Source: Ignavibacteriaceae bacterium
GTDB lineage: Bacteria; Bacteroidota; Ignavibacteria; Ignavibacteriales; Ignavibacteriaceae
Direction: 5' to 3'
NCBI GenBank assembly: GCA_031292455.1
Contig: JARLHC010000151.1
Coordinates: forward strand, 31,662 to 95,661
DNA length: 64,000 bases
The notes under the pieces were generated by a model. It did not search any database. It had not been told where the DNA came from and saw nothing but the letters and a program-made list of their open reading frames with translations. Positions 46,719-54,960 of this stretch are shown here, one piece after another (position 1 is the stretch's first letter; each line of letters begins with the position of its first letter). Both the position numbers and the translations under genes were made by a program.

Positions 46719-47725
46719 ACAATATCTGATACTGTTTTTTCTGAATCTGAGGATTTTTTACAACTGTTAATTAGTCTGATTGACTGATATGCCTCTTCTA
46801 TTAAATATGGGTTAGTCCTTTTCTCTTCAACCGAAAGAATAAATTCAGTAAACATTTCAGAATAAAGCGACACATAATGCTGTTTATCTGAAGCATCCGG
46901 AACAAGAAGTTCTTTTTCAGAACCATTATTATTTATTTGGAGTTTATTGCGTCCTTCATAAAAGAGACTGGAATTTTCCGATATAAGTCTCGCATCATTA
47001 TAGCGTTTGTTCGCTGCCCAGGTTATATTAATTTGCGCTATGGTTTTGTCATATTCAAGAATAATAAAAGCACTATCCTCACAGGCATATCCGGTGTGTC
47101 TTATTCGCGGCAGACGGGCTGTAATTTTATTTGGCTCTCCCAGCATCCAGTAAAGCAGATAGAGATAATGGATACCTGTGTCAAGCAGAATACCACCACC
47201 ATCTTTTGGAGAACCGGTTCTCCATCTGTTTTCAGTAATCTCTATTCCCGGATCAGCAGCCATTCGAAATACATCAAATTGTAAGATTGTTCCGGCTCTC
47301 TTATTAACTGTATTTTTAAATGTTTTCCATATCGGCGAATATTTATACTGATGGCATGGCAGGAACATCAAACCTGAAGAATTTAATTTATCTTTGATTC
47401 TTTCTGCATCCTGTAAATCCAGCGTAAATGGCTTTTCACATATGATATGCAAATTATTTTTAATCAATTTCTCCATAATCTCCGCATGAAATTTTGGAGG
47501 ACAGGTTATGTCGGCAAAGTCGATTTCTTCGTATCGTAGCATGTCATCCACGGTTTTATAAAAGCGGAGCTCCGGGTGTTTTGATTTGCTTATTTCCATA
47601 TTGCTTTGATCCGGTTCTACCACAGCAACAATTTCAGCATGACTTTTTAACTTAGGAGAGTTGAATGCCGGAAGATGATTTGTCTGCGCAATTTTCCCAA
47701 ACCCTATTATTGCTCCTTTTTTCAT
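46715..47725 (-). CDS. Gfo/Idh/MocA-family NAD(P)-dependent oxidoreductase
   Basis: A protein of about 336 residues from ATG 47725; upstream in-frame codons would add 17 residues ahead of the usual MKKGAIIGFGKIAQTNHLP start. The Rossmann motif GFGKIA and the family motif CEKPFTL with its lysine are visible, and HYLYLLYWMLG carries the usual histidine. Family members oxidise sugars and inositols (inositol 2-dehydrogenase belongs here). It overlaps the CDP-alcohol transferase by four bases. In an operon with ino1 and an aminotransferase, oxidation of a cyclitol to a ketone is an attractive guess. Confidence 0.88.
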   Translation of the reverse strand: MKKGAIIGFGKIAQTNHLPAFNSPKLKSHAEIVAVVEPDQSNMEISKSKHPELRFYKTVDDMLRYEEIDFADITCPPKFHAEIMEKLIKNNLHIICEKPFTLDLQDAERIKDKLNSSGLMFLPCHQYKYSPIWKTFKNTVNKRAGTILQFDVFRMAADPGIEITENRWRTGSPKDGGGILLDTGIHYLYLLYWMLGEPNKITARLPRIRHTGYACEDSAFIILEYDKTIAQINITWAANKRYNDARLISENSSLFYEGRNKLQINNNGSEKELLVPDASDKQHYVSLYSEMFTEFILSVEEKRTNPYLIEEAYQSIRLINSCKKSSDSEKTVSDIV

Positions 47726-48651
47726 AAGGACCTTCCAATTGTATAATTCCGTGCTTCCTGTAATGCTAATCTGCATGCAGCTTCATGCTGAAAGACTACA
47801 TAAAGCAAAAGGATATTAAGACAAACAATTTCAAACAGAATGTAGATCATTATATTATCTGCCAGCGCCGCATAAAATAGAACAATCATTCTTGTATTCG
47901 AGGTTAAGATGTTGTAATATTTTATTAAACGGGAGCACCAGTTCTTAAACATTGTAACTATATCATTTGGAATCCCCGATGAGAAATTCAGTTCGCAATA
48001 GTTTATCAAACTAAAGGCCTGTGAGGAGATAACTTCCTGTTGAATTGTATAATTTATGTAAAGACGCATGTACAACTTCCTGCCGAAATTATTCCGCCAG
48101 TTTAATAAGGAGTATTCCTGCTTAAGTTTATCCGAATTTTCAATTTCACTTATTCCTTTTCTCTGTACCATATAAGTAAAAACATTCCGGTAATAGTCAG
48201 CTATTGCACTTTGGAATGAATGACTAATTCCTGCAATCACAATCAGAATAATTATATAAGGTGAATATCCGTCACGGATTAAGCGGAAGAAAAGATGAAG
48301 ATATATGCTTAAAAACCAGAGATTTTCACTGAACCCGTCCAGGAACCTTCCAAATTTGCTATTCGATCCGGTCAGGCGTGCAAGCTGTCCATCGGCACTG
48401 TCCAGTGCTTCGGCAAAAATAAGCATCAGTACGCCGATCAGATTTAACTTAAAATCCGAGTACCAAAACAGATGTCCGGCTGCCACGCCAAAGAATATAC
48501 TTATAATAGTAACTGCATTTGGAGTAAGGCCAATCGCCTTACTCACGCGTGCAATGATATATCCTACCGGGCGATAAAAAATAACGTCAAGAAATTCTTC
48601 GGTATATTTGGACTTAAATGTATCTGCTATATCAGATCTGTTCAGCCACAT
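47722..48651 (-). CDS. CDP-alcohol phosphatidyltransferase with a variant catalytic motif
   Basis: A 309-residue membrane enzyme with about six transmembrane segments, of the family that joins a CDP-activated group to an alcohol (phosphatidylinositol-phosphate synthase, DIPP synthase). The motif is D84-x2-D87-G88-x2-A91-R92-x8-G101-x3-D105-x3-E109. The last position, normally the catalytic Asp, is Glu. LTPNAVTIIS precedes it as usual. A stretch of about 60 residues before the last helices is an insertion relative to short homologues. It overlaps genes on both sides (20 and 4 bases). Confidence 0.9.
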   Translation of the reverse strand: MWLNRSDIADTFKSKYTEEFLDVIFYRPVGYIIARVSKAIGLTPNAVTIISIFFGVAAGHLFWYSDFKLNLIGVLMLIFAEALDSADGQLARLTGSNSKFGRFLDGFSENLWFLSIYLHLFFRLIRDGYSPYIIILIVIAGISHSFQSAIADYYRNVFTYMVQRKGISEIENSDKLKQEYSLLNWRNNFGRKLYMRLYINYTIQQEVISSQAFSLINYCELNFSSGIPNDIVTMFKNWCSRLIKYYNILTSNTRMIVLFYAALADNIMIYILFEIVCLNILLLYVVFQHEAACRLALQEARNYTIGRSL

Positions 48652-49987
48652 AAATTAAAGCCTCCCGTAATATTTCGAGTCCTTCTTCGGCAATCTCTTC
48701 AGTGATTACCAGCGGAGGATTTATCCTGATGTCGGGATTATACCCCATAACTATTAATCCCCTGTTAAGGCATTCCCTGAAGATTATCTGGCAATATTTT
48801 TTATCAAGTTTTTCCAGTGATCCTTTTGATTTAACAAGCTCAACTCCGATCATAAGCCCCTTGCCCCTGACATCACCTATAAAATCAAATTCTTTTTGAA
48901 ACGATTTTAATTTATTGAGCATGAATGCGCCGACCCTGGCAGAATTTTCAACTAACCCCTCGTCAATGATTGTGCGAAGAGTTATATATGCAGCTGCGGA
49001 AGCAATCGGATTTCCCCCATAACTGGAAGAACTGCCCGATGGGTTGGCAAAAGGTTTTGCATTTATAATTTCTTCATTTGACATGAGTCCGGTCATTGGG
49101 AAACCGCCCCCAAATCCTTTCCCGATTGTAATGATATCAGGAGTCATTTCATCATGCTGGCAGCCGAACATTTTTCCGGTTCGGCCAAACCCTGTGATCA
49201 TTTCATCAACAATCAGAACAGCTCCGATTTCCCGGGTCAGTTTTTTAAGTTCTGTAAGGAATCCTTTTGGCGGAACGACATTTCCATTTGTTCCCTGGAT
49301 AGGTTCAACAACAATAGCTGCGATGTTGTTGGTAGTTTCAAAACGGATCTTTTGACGAATAAAATCGACACATCTGAAGGAACAACCCGGAAAAGTATCA
49401 TTCAACGGACAATGTCTGCAATTGGCATAAGGTGTTGAATATATACCTACGGGCAGAGGACCCAAACCATTTTTAAATGTATCACCCAGCAATCCAACTA
49501 CTCCAAGTGTTTTTCCATGAAAACCTCCCCAAAAACCTATGAACTCAGATTTTTTAGTATACGATTTTGCAAGCCTTAGAGCTGCCTCTACGGCTTCAGA
49601 TCCACCACTGTAAAACTGACTACGGTTCAAATCCCCCGGAGCTATTGAAGCAAGCAGCTCTACAAGTTTTGCACGTGATTCAGTTGTAAAACTACCTACA
49701 TGTATTTTGGCCAGCTGCTCTGAAAAATATTTAACATATTTCGGATGGCCATAACCAAGACTGGCTACACCAACTCCTGCAAAAAAATCGATAAAGCGAT
49801 TTCCATCGACATCTTCAATAATAGCCCCCTCTCCTTTTGCAGTTACAATTTTGGATGATGTGGCAATTGTCTGGGTACCCGGTGCAATATATTTTTGTTC
49901 CCGATTAAATATTTCCTGGGATTTTTTCCCCGGAATTTCAGTTACTATAGATGCGAACCTGGTTTTCTTTAATCTGCTGTTTTTCAT
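48632..49987 (-). CDS. Class III PLP-dependent aminotransferase
   Basis: A 451-residue fold-type I aminotransferase of the GABA/acetylornithine group. The PLP lysine is K290 in TIGKGFGGGFPM and the cofactor-contacting acid is D261 in IVDEMITGFGRTG. Cysteines C190, C193, C202 and C206 (C-x2-C-x8-C-x3-C) form a cluster seen in some class III subfamilies that may bind metal. The start overlaps the ATP-grasp gene by 50 bases, but the N-terminus PGKKSQEIFNREQKYIAPG is family-like, so the overlap looks real. The substrate is unknown; a ketone on the lipid headgroup would fit. Confidence 0.88.
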   Translation of the reverse strand: MKNSRLKKTRFASIVTEIPGKKSQEIFNREQKYIAPGTQTIATSSKIVTAKGEGAIIEDVDGNRFIDFFAGVGVASLGYGHPKYVKYFSEQLAKIHVGSFTTESRAKLVELLASIAPGDLNRSQFYSGGSEAVEAALRLAKSYTKKSEFIGFWGGFHGKTLGVVGLLGDTFKNGLGPLPVGIYSTPYANCRHCPLNDTFPGCSFRCVDFIRQKIRFETTNNIAAIVVEPIQGTNGNVVPPKGFLTELKKLTREIGAVLIVDEMITGFGRTGKMFGCQHDEMTPDIITIGKGFGGGFPMTGLMSNEEIINAKPFANPSGSSSSYGGNPIASAAAYITLRTIIDEGLVENSARVGAFMLNKLKSFQKEFDFIGDVRGKGLMIGVELVKSKGSLEKLDKKYCQIIFRECLNRGLIVMGYNPDIRINPPLVITEEIAEEGLEILREALIYVAEQI

Positions 49988-50807
49988 ATTCTAAAGCCTT
50001 TTTGTTAATAATTAGTCCAATATTCTTTGCTGCTTCTTCTCTGACCGGTGCAAAGCTCGGCCAGTCATTAATATCTATAACTGTTATTGTTCCGTCCGGC
50101 GATACAATAACATCACCTCCAAATACATCAACCCCAAGTGCTTTCGCAGCAAGGAAGGCAAGGCGGCGTATTTCATTAATATCATATTGAATAACACGAT
50201 CACCGTCGGTTTGATTCCAACGGAAGAATTCTGTTCCGAGAACACCGTAAAATTTTATCGTATTACCCGGCAGATGTTCCTGTAATACAATTTGTTTAAT
50301 ATTTCGCTTAGCAAACTCCTCAAGCATAACACAGAGTTCTCCTTTTGAAGAGATGAGTGTAACATCTTCACGATGTTCAGCATGAACGTCTCCCCTTTTA
50401 ATCCAGAGTTGATTTGTATTAAATTCATCAAACGATTTAACTGCTGCTTTTACATTTCCGACTACAATACTTTTAGGAAATGGAATTCCGGCATTTGTAA
50501 GAATCCGGATCATATCAATGCGGTATGTATTGAGTGCACCTGAAGGTTTATTGATTAAAAATCTTCCTTGCTCTTCTAAAGTTTTCAACCGGAGCAGCCC
50601 CTGAAGTCCCTGCGCCATCGTAAAAATATATGTTTCATCAATATCATTAGACTCGATAAAGTCTTCATCGTAAAGCTCAACATCATGCCCGTAATCCATT
50701 AATACCTCGCCGGTGAGCTGAAGTATAATTGAATCATTGGTTATATGATTAGGCGAATAAATTTCTTTTCGCCTGATTCCTGCAAATTTAAGTTTCATAG
50801 TTTCCAT
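49938..50807 (-). CDS. ATP-grasp enzyme (RimK/ITPK-like fold)
   Basis: A 289-residue ATP-grasp protein; the start may be M4 (50798). The central domain has TNAGIPFPKSIVVGN and LWIKRGDVHA, with the ATP-binding lysine. The C-terminal metal site is VIDINDWPSF, giving the Asp and Asn ligands. RimK-type ligases join amino acids to carboxylates, while the inositol-phosphate kinase ITPK1 has a related fold and a DIN site. Both possibilities fit an operon with ino1 and an aminotransferase. It lies between mlaD-like and aminotransferase genes. Confidence 0.82.
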   Translation of the reverse strand: METMKLKFAGIRRKEIYSPNHITNDSIILQLTGEVLMDYGHDVELYDEDFIESNDIDETYIFTMAQGLQGLLRLKTLEEQGRFLINKPSGALNTYRIDMIRILTNAGIPFPKSIVVGNVKAAVKSFDEFNTNQLWIKRGDVHAEHREDVTLISSKGELCVMLEEFAKRNIKQIVLQEHLPGNTIKFYGVLGTEFFRWNQTDGDRVIQYDINEIRRLAFLAAKALGVDVFGGDVIVSPDGTITVIDINDWPSFAPVREEAAKNIGLIINKKALEYEKQQIKENQVRIYSN

Positions 50808-50823
50808 GATTTATTTTTATTTA

Positions 50824-51783
50824 TTAAAAGACAGTCACCTTTAAATACTTCCGGGGATTATTTTTTACATCCTCCACAAGACCGTTAAGTTCATTAATTA
50901 AGTTTTTTATACTTTCAAGAAATTTTTTATCCGATAGAAGACTACCCACAATAGTTGTATCACTCCGGTTGGCACTAAGAATACCCCGCAAATCGCCGAC
51001 AGTCGAATTAATATTGTTATATAATGAATCGCTTGTAATTAATTTTCCGGCACTCCCCTTACCACTCTGCAGCCCGCTCAAAAGTTTATTTGTTGTGGTA
51101 ATAATTTCGTTAAGATCGGTGTATAGCTGTTTATTATGAATTAATTGTCCTGTAGTTCCTTCCCGGCTGTCAATTGCTGTAATCAGGTCATCAGCATGTT
51201 TAGCAACATGACTAATTTCTGTGGCCAACGCTGGTTGATTTATTAGCTGGGCAAAGGTTCCATTACCTGCTACCATTGAATCTGTCATCCTATGGAGATT
51301 TATTAGAATACTCTTCAGTTCAGTGGTTATGGGCGTTATATCTTTTGCAAGATTTTCAATTACAATCCCTTTCTTAAAAGGAATATTGGCAAAATCAGGT
51401 ACAGGAGATTCACCAGGCATTCCAACAGATAAGTAAACATATTTGTCACCGAGGATTCCAAGACCGCGAATCTCTGCAAAGGTGCCGGTAGTTATTTTCA
51501 TCCTGCAGGAGCTAAGCACCTTAAGGAGAATATGAATATTGTCTTTCTCCTTATCAGGAAGGAAATCAATTTTCTCCACGTTGCCAATTTTAACCCCGCC
51601 CAGCAGTACCGGTGCACCATTTACCAGCCCCGATGCATCGTCAATGCAGACAACCAGATTATAGGTTTTTGAAAAGAAATACTCATCAGTGCCAACAATT
51701 ATTAAAAGAATAAGAAGAATGATGATACCGGCTAAAACTGTAAGCCCAACTTTGTTTTTCATAATTTTATTTGAATCGTTCAT
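50824..51783 (-). CDS. MlaD-like MCE-domain substrate-binding protein
   Basis: A 319-residue protein with one N-terminal transmembrane anchor (about residues 13-28) and an MCE domain (SGLVNGAPVLLGGVKIGNVE). The C-terminal 170 residues are a long helical region that should form a hollow tube or needle in a hexamer. MCE proteins ferry lipids between inner and outer membranes. It overlaps the ATPase gene by four bases. Being embedded among headgroup-synthesis genes suggests transport of the lipid made by this operon. Confidence 0.93.
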   Translation of the reverse strand: MNDSNKIMKNKVGLTVLAGIIILLILLIIVGTDEYFFSKTYNLVVCIDDASGLVNGAPVLLGGVKIGNVEKIDFLPDKEKDNIHILLKVLSSCRMKITTGTFAEIRGLGILGDKYVYLSVGMPGESPVPDFANIPFKKGIVIENLAKDITPITTELKSILINLHRMTDSMVAGNGTFAQLINQPALATEISHVAKHADDLITAIDSREGTTGQLIHNKQLYTDLNEIITTTNKLLSGLQSGKGSAGKLITSDSLYNNINSTVGDLRGILSANRSDTTIVGSLLSDKKFLESIKNLINELNGLVEDVKNNPRKYLKVTVF

Positions 51784-52547
51784 TGTTGCATTTGATCCTG
51801 GTTTCGGGAAATAAAAGAAGTGTCCTTATAAATTTCGTAGAGAAACTCTTTAATAAATGGGTTATCGTGGCGGAGAATATCTTTCACACTTCCTGAGGTA
51901 ACAACAGTCCCTTCGTTTAGAACTGTCAGCACATCGCCAACTGCAATTGCATCATTAATAATATGAGTCACAATAACAGAAGTAGTACCCATAGTTTTTA
52001 AATTTCTAATCAGGTTAAGGATAACCCTGGAATTGATCGGGTCAAGTCCCGTAGTAGGTTCGTCAAAAAGGATAATGCTTGGCTCTACTATAAGTGCACG
52101 GGCAATTGCAAGGCGTTTTTTCATACCTCCGCTCAATTGTTCAGGGTACATATCCTCTGTACCGTCCAGATTAACAAATGCAAGAGTTGCCTTTACTTTA
52201 GAGTCAATATCTTCCCGGGATATTTTATCACTTTCACATAAAAAGTAAGCTGTATTTTGACTGACAGTAAGTGAATCAAACAATGCATTCCCCTGAAAGA
52301 CCATACCTATTTTTCTTTGTAACTTTAGTTCGCGATCCTCACCGGTATTTGTATAATCTTTCCCGTCAATAAATACTTTACCCGAATCAACCTTTAATAA
52401 TCCAAGAATAATTTTAAGTATAGTACTTTTACCTACACCACTTGGGCCTAAAATGACGGAAATAGTACCGTCATCAATTTTCAATGATAAGTCATGCAGA
52501 ATTTTTCGTCCTGTTAATTCAAGGGATATATTTTTCAACTCAATCAT
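51780..52547 (-). CDS. MlaF-like ABC transporter ATPase
   Basis: A 255-residue ATP-binding subunit. Walker A is GPSGVGKST, the signature is LSGGMKKRLAIARAL, and Walker B is IILFDEPTTGLDP with the catalytic Glu, followed by the switch histidine in VTHIINDA. The LSGGM signature is typical of MlaF-type importers. It sits between mlaE-like and mlaD-like genes and energises lipid movement through the MCE complex. Confidence 0.94.
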   Translation of the reverse strand: MIELKNISLELTGRKILHDLSLKIDDGTISVILGPSGVGKSTILKIILGLLKVDSGKVFIDGKDYTNTGEDRELKLQRKIGMVFQGNALFDSLTVSQNTAYFLCESDKISREDIDSKVKATLAFVNLDGTEDMYPEQLSGGMKKRLAIARALIVEPSIILFDEPTTGLDPINSRVILNLIRNLKTMGTTSVIVTHIINDAIAVGDVLTVLNEGTVVTSGSVKDILRHDNPFIKEFLYEIYKDTSFISRNQDQMQQ

Positions 52548-52551
52548 GATT

Positions 52552-53343
52552 TCAGAGAACCTCCCAAATCACTTTTGTGAAGATTAAATCAAGCCCAAGC
52601 ACCACAAGTGAAGACATTACAACCGATGATATTGCATTCTTGCCGAGATTTGATGTACCTCCCCTTGTTGACAGCCCATAGTAACAGCTAATGCTTGAAA
52701 TAAAGAAACCGAAGAACACCGGTTTGATACACCCGACTAATACATCTTTGAATTTTATGACCTTAACAACCGAATTGAGCAGATAAGCTAAATCGACATG
52801 AAATGTTTGGTTTGTAATAAAAATTCCGCCTAAGACTCCGGACAGATCAGCAATAAGTGTTAGAGGCAGAAACATTATAAGAGCTGCAGCCACTCTCGGA
52901 ACTACAAGTTTATTAATTGGGCTTAATCCAAATGCCTGCAACGCATCAATCTGTTCACTTAGCTGCATTGCTCCCAGTTCAGATGTGTTTTTAGCTCCTG
53001 TTCGGGAAGCCAGCAATAGCCCTGTAATTACAGGTCCGAGTTCGCGTATCATTCCAAGCGAAACCGTTCTCCCTATAATAGTTGTTGCACCAAACATTTC
53101 GAGGCTGTGGCCACTTTCAACAGCAAGTATAATTCCTGCAAACAAACCTCCCGTTATTACCATGAGCAACGCCTTAGTACCAATGACAAACATTTCTTTA
53201 AGGGTTTCTTCCTTATTTTTCTTTACCGACCAGAATTTTTTCAGTATTTCAAAAGCAAACAATGTATAGCTCTGTAATGCTGTTATAAATCCCGGCATAT
53301 CTGCTGAAGTAAAATGTTTTTTTAATTGGTAAGGTTGTTTCAC
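52552..53343 (-). CDS. MlaE-like ABC transporter permease
   Basis: A 263-residue membrane permease with five or six transmembrane segments. The MlaE family block SRTGAKNTSELGAMQLSEQI, followed by DALQAFGLSP, is intact. It overlaps the nucleotidyltransferase gene by four bases and lies four bases before the ATPase gene. No MlaB or MlaC gene is present, as is common in this lineage. Confidence 0.94.
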   Translation of the reverse strand: MKQPYQLKKHFTSADMPGFITALQSYTLFAFEILKKFWSVKKNKEETLKEMFVIGTKALLMVITGGLFAGIILAVESGHSLEMFGATTIIGRTVSLGMIRELGPVITGLLLASRTGAKNTSELGAMQLSEQIDALQAFGLSPINKLVVPRVAAALIMFLPLTLIADLSGVLGGIFITNQTFHVDLAYLLNSVVKVIKFKDVLVGCIKPVFFGFFISSISCYYGLSTRGGTSNLGKNAISSVVMSSLVVLGLDLIFTKVIWEVL

Positions 53344-54041
53344 CAGATTTCTTCTCCGATAAAACCTTCTGCTTTAGCAATATCCGTTACATGATCAACG
53401 TCTATCATCTTGGAAAATGGGAATGCCTTCATCCGATACCCATCATCAGCAAGATGTTTTAATAAATTTCTTAAGCGTTCTTTCTTAAGCTTAAGCATTT
53501 TTTCTGCTTCCGGGAATATGTTTTTTTTGAAGTAGTATATTCCCCCGGTTATATAATTAAATGAGAGAGGTGAATCTGAATATCTTTTGATAATTGTCTC
53601 ACTGTCAAACTCTACATATAGTGGCTTTTCATCATCAACATAATCGGTAATTGCGATAACACCATCGGCAGTTGAATGACTGCATGAATTTAGAAATGCG
53701 CTGAACTCTGTCTCCTTAAAAATTGTATCAGTTGTCATCAAGACAAAAGGAATATTTTCCAGCCATTTTCTTAATTCGAATAAGCTGTGTAAAGAACTTG
53801 GAGTTGATTTAACACAGATATTCAATCTTACTGGCAAATCAAGATTCATGAGATAATTATACAATGAAGATGATTCTTCATTAATTATACAACTGATCGT
53901 TGCAGCTCCGTTAAGAATACAAATGTCCAACAGTCGTCTTATTAATGGAACACCCAATATTTTTATTAATGGTTTTGGTTCTTGTATACCCTCCTCTTTT
54001 AATCTTCGTCCCTCACCGGCAGCTATAATTGCATAATTCAT
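53340..54041 (-). CDS. Nucleotidyltransferase, candidate cyclitol-phosphate cytidylyltransferase
   Basis: A protein of about 233 residues from ATG 54041 (a TTG at 54056 is also in frame). The start MNYAIIAAGEGRRLKEEG is the NTP-transferase signature, PKPLIKILG carries the lysine, and TTDTIF holds the metal-binding Asp. KMIDVDHVTDIAKAE near the end is typical of sugar-1-phosphate enzymes. It is the first gene of the operon that ends with ino1 and contains a CDP-alcohol transferase, so activation of inositol-1-phosphate with CTP (IPCT-like) is a natural reading. The specificity is inferred. Confidence 0.85.
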   Translation of the reverse strand: MNYAIIAAGEGRRLKEEGIQEPKPLIKILGVPLIRRLLDICILNGAATISCIINEESSSLYNYLMNLDLPVRLNICVKSTPSSLHSLFELRKWLENIPFVLMTTDTIFKETEFSAFLNSCSHSTADGVIAITDYVDDEKPLYVEFDSETIIKRYSDSPLSFNYITGGIYYFKKNIFPEAEKMLKLKKERLRNLLKHLADDGYRMKAFPFSKMIDVDHVTDIAKAEGFIGEEIW

Positions 54042-54099
54042 GATATTTTCGACCAAATATTTATTTCACTTGAACTTTTATGACCATACCGGAATATAT

Positions 54100-54127
54100 T
54101 CCCGCCCGATATTTCAACCGGGCGGGA
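54100..54127 (-). terminator. GC-rich hairpin between the barrel gene and the headgroup operon
   Basis: TCCCGCCCG (54100-54108) pairs perfectly with CGGGCGGGA (54119-54127) around a ten-base loop. On the minus strand it lies 67 bases after the outer-membrane gene stop and 59 before the nucleotidyltransferase ATG. Only a weak AT run follows, so it may terminate the first gene or act as a leader structure for the second. Confidence 0.5.
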
Positions 54128-54193
54128 ACTGCATTTCTGTTTTATTAATATATTTCAGCTTTCATTTTCTATTGACATTGAACAACCAGACTT

Positions 54194-54754
54194 TTAGTTA
54201 AAATAATATCTAAAGGTCAACTCGGTAACTGTATTTAATGTAATATCAGTTTCTTCTTTAGGAATGTCACGGGAAAGCTGGGCATCAACGCCAATTTTTT
54301 CTTTCATTCCAACGCTGAATTGCTTCCCGATGAAATATTCTCCACCTACCAGAATACCTGCGTTCACACTATTTTTCGCATCTGGTTCAATGGCATAGAA
54401 TCCTCCGGCTTTATTTGATTCATACATAACATCGACACCCAGATAAGGAATAAAATCGGTTCCCGGAAAATTATAAAGTAATGCAAGCCCTGCACGGACA
54501 TCGGATCCGGTTACTTTAGTTTGACCAACAGCAGCGTCTCCACCAGGAGAATACAGATTATATCCTGCCGATACTTCCATTGCAATTTTATTATTAAAGA
54601 AATATTTTACTGCCAGATTTGGAGATGTTACTCCATCCAGGCCGAGGCCGATTTTACCTGTCCTGGCGGGTTGAATTGATGGGTTGCTATCCTGGCTAAA
54701 AGATACCGGGACAAAAGCAATGAGGATTAATAAAGTGGCTAATATTTTTTTCAT
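54194..54754 (-). CDS. Small outer-membrane beta-barrel protein
   Basis: A 186-residue protein with a signal peptide (residues 1-20, ending SFSQ) and a beta-rich, glycine-rich body with alternating hydrophobic residues. It ends in Phe-Arg-Tyr-Tyr-Phe-Asn, an aromatic terminus typical of OmpA/OmpW-like eight-strand barrels. It is on the same strand as the headgroup operon but is separated from it by a hairpin. Its function is unknown; small barrels in this lineage are often structural. Confidence 0.8.
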   Translation of the reverse strand: MKKILATLLILIAFVPVSFSQDSNPSIQPARTGKIGLGLDGVTSPNLAVKYFFNNKIAMEVSAGYNLYSPGGDAAVGQTKVTGSDVRAGLALLYNFPGTDFIPYLGVDVMYESNKAGGFYAIEPDAKNSVNAGILVGGEYFIGKQFSVGMKEKIGVDAQLSRDIPKEETDITLNTVTELTFRYYFN

Positions 54755-54960
54755 GATTCTTACCTTTTATTGTTTTGTTATTGTTGTTTATAATTTTTCT
54801 TACTTTGATGTAATTACAACTCTGATACCAGAATTATGAAATAGGTAAATATGCTAATAGGAGAAAAATTTGCAGATTTGGCAGTATTAATTGCTTATAT
54901 ATAAGTATTGCCTTATTTTTACTCCTTAATTATAAGCACTTTATTATATTTAGGATATAT

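Noticed and set aside
54877..54896. A sigma-54-like -24/-12 element (TTGGCAG then TTGCTT) before the activator gene
   Set aside because: There are 11 bases between GG and GC; sigma-54 promoters almost always have 10. The match is probably chance in AT-rich DNA.
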